From Beta vulgaris subsp. vulgaris (taxonomy: Eukaryota > Streptophyta > Magnoliopsida > Caryophyllales > Amaranthaceae): a DNA stretch of 64,000 nt. The notes beneath the pieces were generated by a model. That model was not told where the DNA came from. It worked only from the letters and a program-made list of their open reading frames with translations, and did no database searches. Made by a program: the position numbers and the translations under genes. Shown here one piece after another: positions 23,366-36,600 of the stretch. The stretch lies in contig NC_079203.1 of NCBI RefSeq assembly GCF_026745355.1, forward strand, positions 55,910,141 through 55,974,140. Reading direction: 5' to 3'. How positions within the stretch are numbered: position 1 is the first letter of the stretch; each line of letters opens with the position of its first letter.

Positions 23366-23574
23366 TAGTATTTTATAATTTTACTAACAACTTGATACAA
23401 TACAATATAATATAACGTTCACTCGATAGGATTAGATGCAGTCAGGATATGATATAATAGCTAACTGATATAATAATAAGATAGTGTTAAGATATGATAT
23501 ACTAGTTATCTAATACATCAACTAACAATCCCCAAATAAAAATATATGTTTTTTTTATCGGAAAAGATAATTGA

Positions 23575-23660
23575 TCCGAAGACCAACCCCTAAGGATCCG
23601 AACACGGGGAAATATCATGGAATTCGAGGTGGTACTCCACTGAGCTACCACCTCTTTCTC
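23575..23660 (-). mobile_element. tRNA-derived SINE head
   Basis: Read on the minus strand it gives GAGGTGGTAGCTCAGTGG (A-box region) and GTGTTCGGATCC (B box), spaced as in a tRNA gene. The intervening arm does not fold into a full cloverleaf, so it is a SINE head or tRNA relic, not an intact tRNA gene. Confidence 0.55.
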
Positions 23661-24376
23661 TATAAATTTTTTTTTATTTATAATTGTTTAATATTAATTT
23701 TTGTCATAAATTAAATTACTGAAATGCCATGGTATTGGGTAATTTGCCCAATATCAAATATGGGAATATCATTGCTCGTCATATGTCAAGTTTTGGCCCG
23801 TGGACTATTTTCGGATTCGTTTAGTTCCTAAAAGAGGAAACGCTATTAGTAAAACACTTATTTATTTTATATACGAGAGCTTTATAAAAAAGTGTTTCAC
23901 TTATTTCAAAACAGATGAATATGATGCTATTAGTGGCGATATGGAGATCCGACGCCTGATTAGGGATGTAATCACGCGGCAGACTAAATAAGGGCCGGAT
24001 TATCAGCGTAGGATTTACGGGAGAGAGATTCATTCTTGAAGATGTTTTATTTATTATTTCTGCGTGAAATATGATGCTTCAATTATGAAGTCTTCCATAT
24101 GAGCTTTTAATTATTGAACATCTTGATCACTCGTATCACTATTAGTTGATGAAAGTGTTTGACGTATTTGCTTACGTTTGTAACGTTTGTTTGATCAGTT
24201 CTCAACTTCTCATCGTTATTTCTATTTTTTTTTGGTTATAAGTTTAGGTCTGATTCTTACATGGGACCATCTTACCGTATTCTTTCCGATGATGGAAGAA
24301 GAAAACCAATACAATAAAGATGAAGCCTCGTGACCTCTATGAACCACGAAATCCACCGCTCGATTCACTTTACTAA

Positions 24377-25553
<1,177 letters not shown>

Positions 25554-25556
25554 TAA

Positions 25557-26341
25557 ACAGTGGTTGAGCGAGACCTCGTGAACCCTCTTCAAGTATTCAA
25601 CCAAATCAGTGATCAAAGCAGAAATTTCCACGAAAACCAATTCAATAATTCTCATCGTTAATACCCCTTTTGTTTTTTTAGTTGCTACATTTTTGCTAAA
25701 TGGTTGTTTCTTTTTAATTATTTTTATTATTTAAACTTTTCTTTTTTAGAGTAATTGACCCACCAAAAAGCTGTAATTTTGTCTTTGTTTGTCACTCTTT
25801 TGACAAAAAATATTTTTTTTCTAATTATTTTACATTGAATGGTCAAAAAGTACCTTTCAAAAAACTTGAAAGTGACATTGACTAAAATCCCCAGTGTAGT
25901 AATAGAAAAAAAGGAGTATTTTAATTTGTTACATATTTTGGTGTGATTGTGCCGATAAACAACATAAATTGATAAATTATGCTCCACCCTATAACTCTGA
26001 GATATTATAGTTAAAATCATGTCGCGAAAATTGTGAGAAAGTGAATATAGGCATATAGCCATTAAAAAGATCAATCATAAGGAGTTTGTACGTTCGAGAA
26101 CCAACCACTCAAATTATTTGACCAAGAATCAGGGATATATCCTGTAGTTTGCAAATATCGATAAGATAAAACTCGTCAAAAGTGGACTAAATTATGGGCT
26201 ACTCTATTAAATAAAGATAGAGATCGAAGTAAGAAGTTGTACTCCATAAAGATTATTGATGGATCTATTAATCATGTGGGAAAAAAAAAGATTTAGTGAT
26301 GTCAGAGTTGAGAAGTCATGCATCTTAATCACTCAATTATA
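25557..26341. other. intergenic, MITE debris
   Basis: Contains fragments such as TACCCCTTTTGTTTTTTTAG with no clear partner end. No gene recognised. Confidence 0.4.
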
Positions 26342-26603
26342 CTACCTCTATTTCTTTTTAATTGTTACACTTACACTACTTTTCACACATGTCGATGCAC
26401 TACTTTGAGCCTTTATATCTCTAATTTTGTATTTGTAAAAAATATAAAAACTACATATTAATAAAATACGTACTAATACGAATCTAACAAGATCCCACAT
26501 GACTATGTTTTTGTTCACGTATAAATCACAAACGAGAGTCAAAGTGCAATTTGTGAATAATGTAAAATGTCAAAGTTTAACAATTAAAAAGAAACGGAGG
26601 TAG
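26342..26603. mobile_element. Stowaway-like MITE, 262 bp
   Basis: CTACCTCTATTTC and GAAACGGAGGTAG ends flanked by TA. Carries CGAATCTAACAAGATCCCAC (from 26479), the 20-bp core shared by several MITEs in this window. Confidence 0.85.
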
Positions 26604-27350
26604 TATGTTTTTAAAATAAGTTGATCCCTATGTTCATTAAGTCGCTTTTGTGTTCCTTTTAGTATAATGATCTTTTAATTGCTCTTGTTTAGTCAATAAT
26701 TGTGTTCTGTAGTATTATGTTCGTTTACTTGCTCTAAATGTTAGTTTGTTTGCGCGTAGTTTGATGTTCTTTTAGTCATTCTTTCTAGTAAATGTTCATT
26801 TCGTTTGCTAGTTTTATGTTCACTAATCACTATAATATACTACCCGTAATGTTATTTTTTGTTTACATGCAGTTAATAGTATGCTCATTCCTTTTACTTA
26901 TCTGATCACAATGTTCTTTGAAAATGAGAGTAACTCCTCATTTACGATTAAGAACGATGGTAATAAGAGCACCCCTCCCATCCCTAAATTGTCTTACATA
27001 TTTTGTTTTCGATCATAACCAAGTAAAACATGAAATGAACGTATATAGGAGGTGGAGAGGAAAAGTACGAAAGAAAAGAAAATATAATTATAATATATCA
27101 CACGAGGGTTTTATAAGATAGATGGTGTGACGTGTGGAATAATGGTTTATCATTTTTCACCTCGTATTTCTTAGGTTCAGCCGTTTAGAGATCAAATTTT
27201 ATGGAACTCATCTGAGAAATTTCCCTTTATCTCCCCATCCTCTTCATCTTACCTTAAAAAGGACAGATAGTATGGGGATCTACGTATGGGCTAGGTGCAA
27301 GTACAAATACACGTGAGTGTATTACTTTAATGTATATTACTTATTAGTTA

Positions 27351-27667
27351 CTCCCTCCGTTTCCTAAAGATCTTCCCTCTTTTCGTTTAAAGGTGTTTCC
27401 AAAAGATCTTCCCTCTTTTGCTTTATTCCTTATTTGGCAAAACAAATTTCACTATTTACCCTCTCATGTCACTATCATATGGTCCACCATTACATTATTA
27501 ATTCAATTTTAATCACTTTCTCCCTCCTACTTTAACCCCTTTTATTTGTTTATTTATCTTAACCCTTTTCTCTCTCCTACTTTACTCACACCATGCCCCA
27601 CACAACTTGATTTTTCTTGGTATCTGTAGGAACAGTAAGTGGGAAGATCTTTAGGAAACGGAGGGAG
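27351..27667. mobile_element. Stowaway-like MITE, 317 bp
   Basis: Perfect CTCCCTCCGTTTCCTAAAGA ends with the complement at the other side, flanked by TA. Almost identical to the copy at 63265-63580, which argues for recent movement of this subfamily. Confidence 0.92.
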
Positions 27668-30239
27668 TATTAGAGTAAATTTTAAACTCTGACGATTAAA
27701 AGCTTAAGAATTTATGTGTCCTGGACTATTGGAGGTCTATGTGTTCAGGATAAGAGTGAGTTTATCGCAAGTCTGGAGGGAGAAGTCTGAGGCCAGACTT
27801 TGTGGAGTAACACTCCAGACTTGCGGTATTCAACGAAATTGGGGAGGTGAGTCTGGAAGTGAGTTTTGGGTTTCCAAACTCACTTTCAGACTTGCTTTGG
27901 GCCCCACATCTGAATTTTTTTTTTTTTTTGTCTTCCTTCAATACAACAAAACTCATTTTCCTTCCTAAAAAAAAAAGCAACGGTAATATTTTGCCCACTC
28001 AAAATGAGCTGGGTTTTGTTTTTTTTTTTAAAAAAAAAATTGGCCAACGGTAATATTTGTGAAAATGCTTATAAATAGGCTTTTGTTTGTATAATTTTTA
28101 TCATTCTTCCAAATTCTCCTACATCAATTTTCTCTTTCTCTCCACAAATTCTTCCAAATTCAACCTATTGTATTTTATAATGGATCCAAATCAAAATTTT
28201 GATTTGAATTCTCTAATGAGCTTACTGCAAACAATGCCCAATTTCAAACTTTTGTTGCTCAACAAAACCAACCCGGAAATTCTCAATTTTCAAATTTCTC
28301 TACCCCCATTCCTAATAATATGGGAAATGCACAAGTGCAAACTTTTACCCAATTTCTCCAGACTAAGATAATATGGACCAACCTCCTATTACACCAATCA
28401 GTATTGGATCCAATTCCGGTAACCCATTTGTAGATAATGTAGGCATTGAAGAGGGGGAAGATATTGATGTTACTACAACTACGCGTACTGCTGCTCGTAC
28501 TGTTACACGTCGCAAAATAAGTCAACCCAGAGAGAAAAAAGGGGTTAATTGGACGATAGAAGATGAAACACTTCTAGGTATGGCGTGGAGTAATACTACC
28601 AAAGATGAAGTAAATGGCAATTCACAAAGAGCAGATGCCTACTGAGGGAAAATTTGTGCATTCTTCAATGAAAATAGGCAAACAAATCAAACTGAACGAG
28701 AGGTAAATCCTTGCAAACAACATTGGTGGGCAATTAATAATGCACTTGGAAAGTTTGCAGGGTGTTATGCCAAGTATCACTACAAGAAAATAGGTTTTGG
28801 GCGACGGATTTGAAACAAAAGGGCAACAAAACTGAATTTCGTGGCCCATAATCGAAAACAAGGGCGACGAGTTGATTTTGTTGCCCTAGTGTACATTATG
28901 GGGCGACTAAACTTTTTGTTGTTGCCCAAATTCATAATGGGGCGACGAAATAAGTTTAGGTTGCCCAATTCTTTTATTAGGCGACAAAAGAATGTATTTT
29001 GTTGCCCTATTTAGTAAATGGGCCAGTTAAATTTAAGATTCGTTGTCCATACCAAACAAAAAAATAGCGGAAAAATAACTCCCTCCAAAAATTTCCCACA
29101 AAAGCACGTTCCTTCCAAAATCACGTTCCCTCATCTCACATTCAACTGCTCATATCTCTCAACTCACTCTCTTCGGTTCACGGTGGTTCAGTGGTGCCTC
29201 CTCTTCGGTTTTTTCCCGGTGAATTGGTGACTTCTAACGAGAACCTGGACGTCTCTCAAGTGACAAGTTCAATTATGATGGTCAATTGTTACCCTCTTAT
29301 GCTTTGCCCTAACTTTTTCAAATTACGCAGGTGGTGATGTGGGTCGCTGCCGGAGATAACAGTGAGGCTAGCGAATTCATATTAATAATTCAAGGTAAAG
29401 AACTTTTTTTGCTTGACAATTGACCATTTTCTTATAACATGGTATCATATCAAGTTCTTGCTTGCTGAATATTCGTGTGAAGTTTTTTGGTGTTCTGGTA
29501 AAAAAAACTTTCAAGTTCTTGCTTGCTGAGGTTTTTGTGCGAAGTCTTTTTTTGTCTGTTTTGGTAAGATTTCCTTAAATCGCACTAGATTTGGAAGGTT
29601 TGTTTTATGTGAAATCGATTGATTTGTGTGGAGTTTCTTGTGAATATTTGTAAATCGCTTGATTGTGAAGCTGTGGAGTTTTTTTGTTGTTGTTGTTGAT
29701 AGTTCAAGATTTTACCAATTGAATCTTGAAAGATTTTCTGAGGTTGATTGAGGAGTAATTTCTTGAACGTTTTTTTTAGTTTCTAGTTTGACAGTGAGTT
29801 TCTAGTTTCTACCATATGCCATGAATTAGTTAGAAGTCATATAAGCAAGAGTATTGAATCTTTGAAACAACTCGCTGAATTTGAGACGAATTCTACAGCA
29901 AGCTAAAACAAGAGAATAAGACCAGTTTCACATGACACAAAGCACTAGCAAGTCCCATAATACATGTACCCTCGTCTCATAACAACTCTAAGATGAATTA
30001 CCAGGTTCTGTTTTGCACATAGTACCTCTTGAAAGTCATTATGCTAATTGCTATCCGCAACCCTTTGTTTCATCATACAGGATATCCCTGCAGAACTCCC
30101 CCTTGCTGCCACCACCCACCTGCAGACACTCTCCCTACTGCCACCACCCCATGTAGACACTCACTCTACTGCCACCCCCCTACAAACCCCCCTTACTGCC
30201 ACCACCCCTTACAGAACTTGCAATATAAGGAGATCCCAA

Positions 30240-30404
30240 GAAACTACTAAATATTATGTAGTAGTTGAAATCTATAATAATAAGATTATAAGATCTTGTT
30301 GGGATAGGTCGGTTACTAGGGTCCCAATGTATAAGGTGGTAAGTAAACTGAAGCTCATCAAAGTTGCTATGAAGAAGCTGAATGTTGATTATCTCTTCAC
30401 CTGA
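30240..30404 (+). pseudogene. LINE-type reverse transcriptase-region fragment
   Basis: The frame contains SCWDRSVTRVPMYKVVSKLK and then LIKVAMKKLN. This resembles the segment between endonuclease and reverse transcriptase of plant L1-like elements, where a W...G..M..L..KLK..K..L+.LN pattern is common. The fragment is only about 50 residues long, lies in the CACTA interior and is not followed by RT motifs. It is a decayed piece if the reading is right; chance similarity is possible. Confidence 0.35.
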
Positions 30405-31075
30405 TTTTTACTGAGTTGAAACTATCTTATTAAATAATACTGACTAAAACTGGTAATTTTTCTTTTCCTGATTAGAACTTTTTTCCACTTGTAAAGACTG
30501 AAATTTTACTGATAATAACTGAATTTGCTGTACTATCCTTTGTAATCCTTATATGCATCTTTCTTCCATGTCTATCTCCTCACCTGAACAAGTCCTTTCT
30601 GTTTTTGAGTTTTCTGTTTTCCTTTATCTGTTTGCTGCGTAGCTTTTTGTATGTATGATGTCACATTAACTTTAAGAAACTTACAAAAATATCATGCTCA
30701 CACGCACACATGTTCCCTTTTAGTTAAATTCTTTTTACCAGATACCTGAGCCACTTATTCCACCATCTGGAGCTTGAGTGATGTCTTTAACAGATGGTCT
30801 TTCTAAGGAAATAGTTATCTTGTACAACTAGCCTTTGACTTGCATGCTTGACTGCGTTGCTGGTATAAACATCTCTCTTAATGTCATGTCAGCATCGTGG
30901 GTATATAGCATCTCTCACCTTTCTCTAAGGATAAACATCTATTAGTTTTTTTAACTACTAGTAATTAGATAATGTAAGAAAGGCATAACATATTTTTTGA
31001 GATGCATTGTCAAATTCTGGAGGATATATAGTTAAAGTAATTTCTTAATTAATATTGATCAATTCATGAAATTTA

Positions 31076-31228
31076 GCTGTGGTATTCGTGCTCTATGACA
31101 AATTGTTACTTCATCAGGAAAATATGACATTATCTTCTCTTTTAAAATTACTGATGTTAGAGAGGAATCCCCTTCTTGTCAGACTTGAAGTTTTTCATTG
31201 CTTTGGCATGATTGTAGTTAAGTACCAG
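31076..31228 (+). pseudogene. possible captured exon inside the CACTA element
   Basis: An open frame begins after an AATTTAG acceptor-like site (31069-31075) and ends at a CAG/GTAATG donor-like site (31226-31229). It encodes a leucine-rich stretch including NMTLSSLLKLLMLERNPLLV. CACTA elements often capture host exons, and the splice-like ends fit this. I do not recognise the source gene, and chance is a fair alternative. Confidence 0.25.
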
Positions 31229-33713
31229 GTAATGTGGACTATTAGATATCACTATGTAGCACTCTAATTCACCTATGTTAGGCATGCAGTTAGTTTGTAA
31301 GGATTCCATCATTCTATATCTGTACAAATGTTCTATTGTTACAACTTGACTTTTACTGGATTGGTAAAGCTTATCATGCCCTTTAACTTTTGGCTGGTTA
31401 CAAGGAGCTGCACAACTTCTGTCATCTTTATTTTGATTGCTCGCATGAGAGTGTATGAAATATGAGGATTTGGCTTTTGGATAGCCTAATGTCAATATAG
31501 CGCATTTCAAAGTCACATGTGTGCTGAACCATACTTTCATGATACCAGTTTTGAAATTTCATAAATTAGGACTGTGGGGCTTAGTGAATGAATGACATCT
31601 ATATGTAACTTTGTTGACTGTAATATTTCTTGTGAGTCTTGATGAGCTGTGTTATTGGAGCAGATATTTCCTTACGCTCTTATATCATGTTTACCCATTA
31701 GATTCTATGTCCAGTTCATTGCCATTGTAGTTATACTTGTTATATCGGTGCACCTATATATTTTTTCGGGAGAAAGAGTAACAAGATCATTAATTCCCCC
31801 CATTTTTTAATCACATGGTATCTAATTATAACGTTTTTTATTTTATCAGGAACAATGGGTCGTGACTATTTTCCAAATTAGCAGAGGAAAACTATGATAA
31901 GGCTTGGATTATGTGAATTTCTTCGTAGATTATGGGTACTGCTAATTAGTTTTTTTTTTAGATTTACTTTGAATATTCAAGTTACATTGAATGTCAAATT
32001 TGAAGATTATTTTTGTAGTACTTGATTATATACAATTTGTTATTCCAAAATCTTCTTCTATTATCTCATATTTTTGTTTTAATAGGTTCATCTAATATAT
32101 ACGAACAGGAAAAAATCTTATAGATTCACGATAACAATAATTCGTAGTCCATACCAATTTGGCAACAAATAGGGTTCCACATTGTCATTTCAATTTAGCG
32201 CGGATTGAAGAATATGTACAATAATTCGTAGCCTAAAGTATTTTGGGCGACGAAACTGGTGTTGCCCAAAACATCATGTCATGTAAGACTAAAAATATAA
32301 TGGGCGACAAAAAATAGTAATTGTTGCACAAAGTTCAGTGATATTGGCGACGAAAGTTAAGTAGTTGCCAAAAGTCAGTCAATATGGCAACGATTTAAGA
32401 AACTCGTGCCAACTGTCCCCATAAATGTGCAACGGATACACGGCTCGTAGCACAAAAGACCATTATGGGCAACAAATGTAACTCGATGCCCAAGATGTGG
32501 TTTGGGCAACGATCACAATTTTCGACGCACCAAATACAATGGGCGTCGAGCCTAAGACGACGAAATTGGTGCGCAAAAATCTCGTTGCCCAAACCTTTGT
32601 GCAACGAACTTGTCCCTTTGGGCGACGAATATTTTTGTTGCCCAAAACCTATTTTCTTGTAGTGTATGCAAAGAGGAGTGGGTTCAATGAAGCCTTGAAA
32701 CTCTCAGAGGCTCGTGCACTTTACCAAAGTCTCTACAATACAAAGTTCCAGTACGATCATGTATGGAGTATTGTGTGTGAAACAGATAAGTTCAGAGCTA
32801 AACTTAAGGGCAAACGTAAGAAAGGCAGCGAAACTGATTCATCAAAAAGGAATAAGATTTCTGAATCAGGAGACTACACAGCAAGCGGGGATGATGTTGA
32901 GGCTTTCCATGAAGTTGATGATCCCCGACCAATAGGTCAACAAGCTGCAAAGAAACAACTCGCTGCCTAGAGGAAGGGAAAAAGCAAAAGCATCGAGAGT
33001 GATCATAATGAAGCCATATCAGCTGCAAAGAATATTGAAGGGTCACGTGCACAATCATTGAGTCGTATGGCAGATTTGAAAGAGCAGGAGCTTGAAAATC
33101 AACTACTTTGTGCCGATGTCACCAAAATGGCTCCTTTACAAAGAAAGATTCACGAGAAGAAGTTGCAAGCACTTGCGGAAAAATATGGATGGACTTTTGA
33201 TGATTAAGTTGCTTTGAACTTGCTAAATTTTATTATGTTTATTAATGTTTATTTATGTTGTTTTAATATGTTGTAGCTATGTTTCAGTTAAGCATGTTTT
33301 TAATTTATGAACTTATGTTACTTCTTAATATTAATAATAATTAATTATTTTCTTGATTAACTTTAAGTATAATAATTATTAGTAATATTATTGATAATAG
33401 TAATCACAACAATAATGGTGAACTGATCCAACTTAAGTGAGTTGTCACTTCCAAGTCTATATCAATGCATGACTTGTTACCTCACATCCATCTTTTCAGT
33501 AACTTTATCAGATATTATTTCACTTTTTTTTTGAATTATTGTACCAAAGATCAGTGCATTACTGTTGTAGTACTCATTGAGTTATTTGAATATTGTGCAT
33601 TGAATTATTAACATCTACACCTTGTATATATTTACCTATTTCTGAGCTCAAATTCTCATAACAACCTTTCCACAAATCCTCTGAACAATTATAAACCTCA
33701 AGGCATAGTAATA

Positions 33714-35056
33714 ATGTCATACTTTAACCCTCCCAACACCTTTGATGAATTGTATAATCAAACATATGATTCATATATGGGGAGTGACGACATTTCCACA
33801 CGTTTAGTAGATGATATCCTAAATCATGTGATTGAAGATACATCACCTTCAAACCCTACAAAAACAAGAAAGAAAAGAAAAAACACAGAAAGAAACCGGG
33901 AGGAAGGGCATGAGCGCATATGGAATGATTATTTCTCAAGCAACCTGGTGTATAGTGCACAACAATTTCGCCGAAGGTTCCGAATGAGAAAGGAGTTATT
34001 CCTTCGCATCGTCAATGCTCTTGAAAATCATTCTACATATTTTGAAGAAAAAGTTGATGCCGTTGGTAGGAAATCTCTCTCCCCACTTAAAAAATGCGTT
34101 GCTGCCATTCGGTTATTGGCTTATGGAGTGGCAGGTGATGCCGTAGATGAATATGTGCGAATTGGTGGATGTACAGCACTACAATGCTTGAAGAACTTTT
34201 GTAAGTGTGTGATTGAGGTTTTTGAACCTCATTACTTGAGAAGGCCAACGGTCGATGACACTCGACGTCTTCTTCAAATCGAGGAATCCCGTGGATTCCC
34301 TGGTATGCTAGGTAGTATCGACTGTATGCATTGGCAGTGGGATAAATGTCCCACGGCATGGCAAGGTCAATACACTGGAGGTCATCAAGGTGTACCAACA
34401 ATGATATTAGAGGCTGTTGCTTCTTATGATTTATGGATTTGGCATGCATATTTTGGTGTCGCAGGATCTAACAATGATATCAATGTCCTGGATCGATCCC
34501 CGATATTTGATGAGTTGCTTGAAGGTCAAGGTCCTGAAATCTATTACACGATAAATGGAAGCACGTACAATATAGGATACTATCTTGCAGATGTTGTATC
34601 TATCCTGAATGGCCTGTTTTCGTCAAAACCATTCCTCGAGCAAACATGTTATCTGAAAAAAGAAAACTATTTGCTCAACATCAAGAAGGTGCAAGGAAGG
34701 ATATAGAACGAGCTTTTGGGGTGCTCCAAAAGAGATTTGCGATTGTTTGCAACCCCGTACGTTTATGGGAAAAAAGTGAAGTTGGTGATATCATGAAAGC
34801 ATGCATCATATTACATAATATGATTATTGAGGATGAAAGAGATGATACTGAATTGACCACTAGCGTTAACTATACGGTAGCAAGGAACCAAAGTGAAAGT
34901 CCACAACTTCATACCGGTCTACTTAGAAATTATTATGTAAACCGGAGTAGGTACTTTGAAAATCATACGCAAATTCGCAACCGAGCCCAATGTCACCAAA
35001 TGCAGCACGATTTGGTGGAACACATATGGTCGCGTTTTGGAGGATACGCTAATTAA
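33714..35056 (+). pseudogene. PIF/Harbinger DDE transposase, single frame break
   Basis: Starts at ATG 33714 (MSYFNPPNTFDEL). A basic segment (TRKKRKNTERNR, about 51-62) precedes a helical region (SAQQFRRRFRMRKELFLRIV) typical of the family. The DDE nuclease motifs are GSIDCMHWQWDKCP with the first aspartate at 203, and GSNNDINVL with the second at 255. The third acidic residue lies in GARKDIERAFGVLQKRF, which is in another frame; a one-base slip between about 34588 and 34600 separates it. The C-terminal frame runs on to the stop at 35056. The normal enzyme would cut and join element ends at TWA sites in the nucleus. About 425 residues in total fits the family. Confidence 0.92.
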
Positions 35057-35166
35057 ATTTCGTGTGTAATTTTGCAATTTCGTGTGTAATTTTCAATTTC
35101 ATGTGTAATTTTTAATTTCGTGTGTAATTTTCAATTTCGTGTGTAATTTTCAATTTCGTGTGTAAT
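35056..35166 (+). repeat. 19-bp tandem repeat after the transposase gene
   Basis: Six units of AATTTCGTGTGTAATTTTC with small changes begin at the transposase stop codon. They lie in what would be the 3' UTR of the Harbinger transposase. Confidence 0.9.
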
Positions 35167-35492
35167 AACATTAAAGTAATTCTAAAATCTTAAATTCATA
35201 ATTACATAAATTATAATTTTAATTATATAATAGTCGATAAATATTCGAACTATATATTATCATCATATTAAGTAATTAACATTGTAGGAAAAAAAAACAT
35301 AAAATAAATGTTATATAAAATAATATATTCAACTTTTGGTAGAGAGTCTGGAGTGAGTCTGAGAGATAAAGTGTAAAACTGGAATGAGTCTGGAGTGAGT
35401 CTGAAGAATAAAAAGTAGGTAAAAATTAGTGGAAAGCTGATGTGGCACAGTCTAAAGGTTGGGTTTGAGTCTGAGGGATAAACTCACTCTAA

Positions 35493-36218
35493 GATTTCAT
35501 TTATTCCTCGCAATAGAAAAGTATATGATAGTCCAAATGTCCAATGAGCTCTCTTTTATAGTAGTTGATGTAAGTTGCTACTCTGACTGTGATGTATTGC
35601 GGCGTTGCTTGGACATGAAAAATAAAAATAAGCAAGGTTCTTCGAATGTTCATTACGAAACGGTTAAAAAACTTGTGAAGTGATAGGTGAAAAAAGCACT
35701 AATACGAATAGAGTACTGTCTACATGCACACTGCAGTGTTTAATTTGTCGTGGTGAGCTGAGATTATTTTTGTTGTTCATCTTTTAAATTTATTTTGATG
35801 TTTTGTTTTGTGTAATAAGACAAGTTGTTTTGGGTAATACTTCTCATTTAAATTTATAATATTTTATTATGTAAAGTGAAATGTTTATTTATTTTACATA
35901 TTTTCTCCGATTTTTATTTGTTTACCATTTATTTGAGGTATATTTACCGACGCACTAATCTAAACTTTAATTTCTCTAATTACCAATAAACAAATATTAC
36001 AAGACTTCGTTTCATGAAAAAAAATTACAAGAACTTTGTATTTGGATAACACACATGGAGACAAATCTAACAAGTTCTTATATGCATGATTACATTGTTC
36101 CTTAAGTACAACGCTAGAGATACTCAGTCAAGTATATAAATAGTGTGACAAGTCAAAACGTTTCGTGGATTGGCGATGGTAAAAAATGAGTAATTAAACG
36201 AATTATCGCTGAAGGAGA
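35493..36218. other. intergenic, nothing recognised
   Basis: AT-rich sequence between the Harbinger element and a CACTA end. No gene or complete repeat was identified. Confidence 0.5.
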
Positions 36219-36600
36219 CACTAGTAGAAAAACGTTGATTTGCGTCTCCTAAATTTGTGTTATACAACTGGTAAACCGACGCACAAGTGTAAGGGTGCAT
36301 CATTTGCATTGGACACCCATGGAGTCGTAGGCCACTCATGTTTTATATGAGTCAGATTTAAAATGCATTCGACGCATAAAATTAAAGCAAATGGGTGTCG
36401 GATTCATGTGTGTCAGACTCCAATCAATGTTCAACGCAAATAATTAAAGCCAATGAGTATAAAATGAACAAAGGATTTATGTCGAATCGTTGTATCCTAC
36501 TATTTGCGTCGAACTAATAACATACGACACAAATGAGTTTCAGTCCCCCTTATTTTGGAATGATTTGCGTCGGACCTAATAGGCTCATCCGACACAAATG
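36219..36600 (+). mobile_element. single CACTA (EnSpm) transposon end
   Basis: Starts CACTAGTAGAAAAACG and continues with repeated subterminal motifs in both directions (TTTGCGTCG, CGACGCA, CCGACACAAATG) up to about 36600. No matching right end was found in the window. It is a truncated element, or its other end is too diverged to see. Confidence 0.65.

Larger units (their letters stand above)
28778..32664 (+). mobile_element. non-autonomous CACTA (EnSpm) transposon, 3887 bp
   Basis: Ends CACTACAAGAAAATAGGTTT and its exact complement, flanked by the 3-bp duplication TAT (28775-28777 and 32665-32667). Both subterminal zones (about 28795-29040 and 32240-32650) are packed with inverted GGGCGACGAAA/TTGCCCA motifs, the usual transposase-binding pattern of CACTA elements. 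No transposase frame is present. The interior (29040-32200) has gene-like texture: pyrimidine-rich leader, splice-like junctions (AATTACGCAG, TTCAAGGTAAAG) and a short RT-like fragment at 30240. It may hold captured host or LINE pieces; I could not identify a parent gene. Confidence 0.93.
28181..33208 (+). pseudogene. Harbinger ORF1 (Myb/SANT-like DNA-binding protein), broken
   Basis: Starts at ATG 28181 (MDPNQNFDLNSL). Frame shifts near 28230 and 28365 lead into the frame from 28373, which holds an acidic stretch and the tryptophan-rich SANT-like part (KGVNWTIEDETLLGMAWSN). A TGA at 28643-28645 stands where a tryptophan is expected. The frame resumes through CKQHWWAINNALGKF and is cut at 28777 by the CACTA insertion. 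After 32665 it continues (RSGFNEALKLSEARALYQ, then a lysine-rich linker), has a TAG at 32968-32970, and reads on to LAEKYGWTFDD with a stop at about 33206-33208. Family ORF1 proteins bind the element ends and partner the transposase in the nucleus. This copy cannot make a full protein. Confidence 0.85.
27754..35489 (+). mobile_element. PIF/Harbinger DNA transposon, full length but inactive
   Basis: Terminal inverted repeats GAGTGAGTTTATC and GATAAACTCACTC are flanked by the target duplication TAA (27751-27753 and 35490-35492). Subterminal regions on both sides carry repeated GTCTGGAGTGAG-like motifs. The element has the two genes expected of an autonomous PIF/Harbinger: a Myb/SANT-like ORF1 (28181-33208) and a DDE transposase (33714-35056), both in plus orientation. 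A CACTA element (28778-32664) is inserted in ORF1; without it the element would be 3849 bp. ORF1 has stops and frame breaks and the transposase has a frame break, so it can no longer move by itself. It could still be mobilised in trans if its ends are intact. Confidence 0.93.

Noticed and set aside
23575..23660. Intact tRNA gene
   Set aside because: A and B boxes are present but the anticodon arm and acceptor stem do not pair, so it is a SINE head or relic.
34087..34449. 120-codon frame on the minus strand
   Set aside because: Antisense shadow of the Harbinger transposase.
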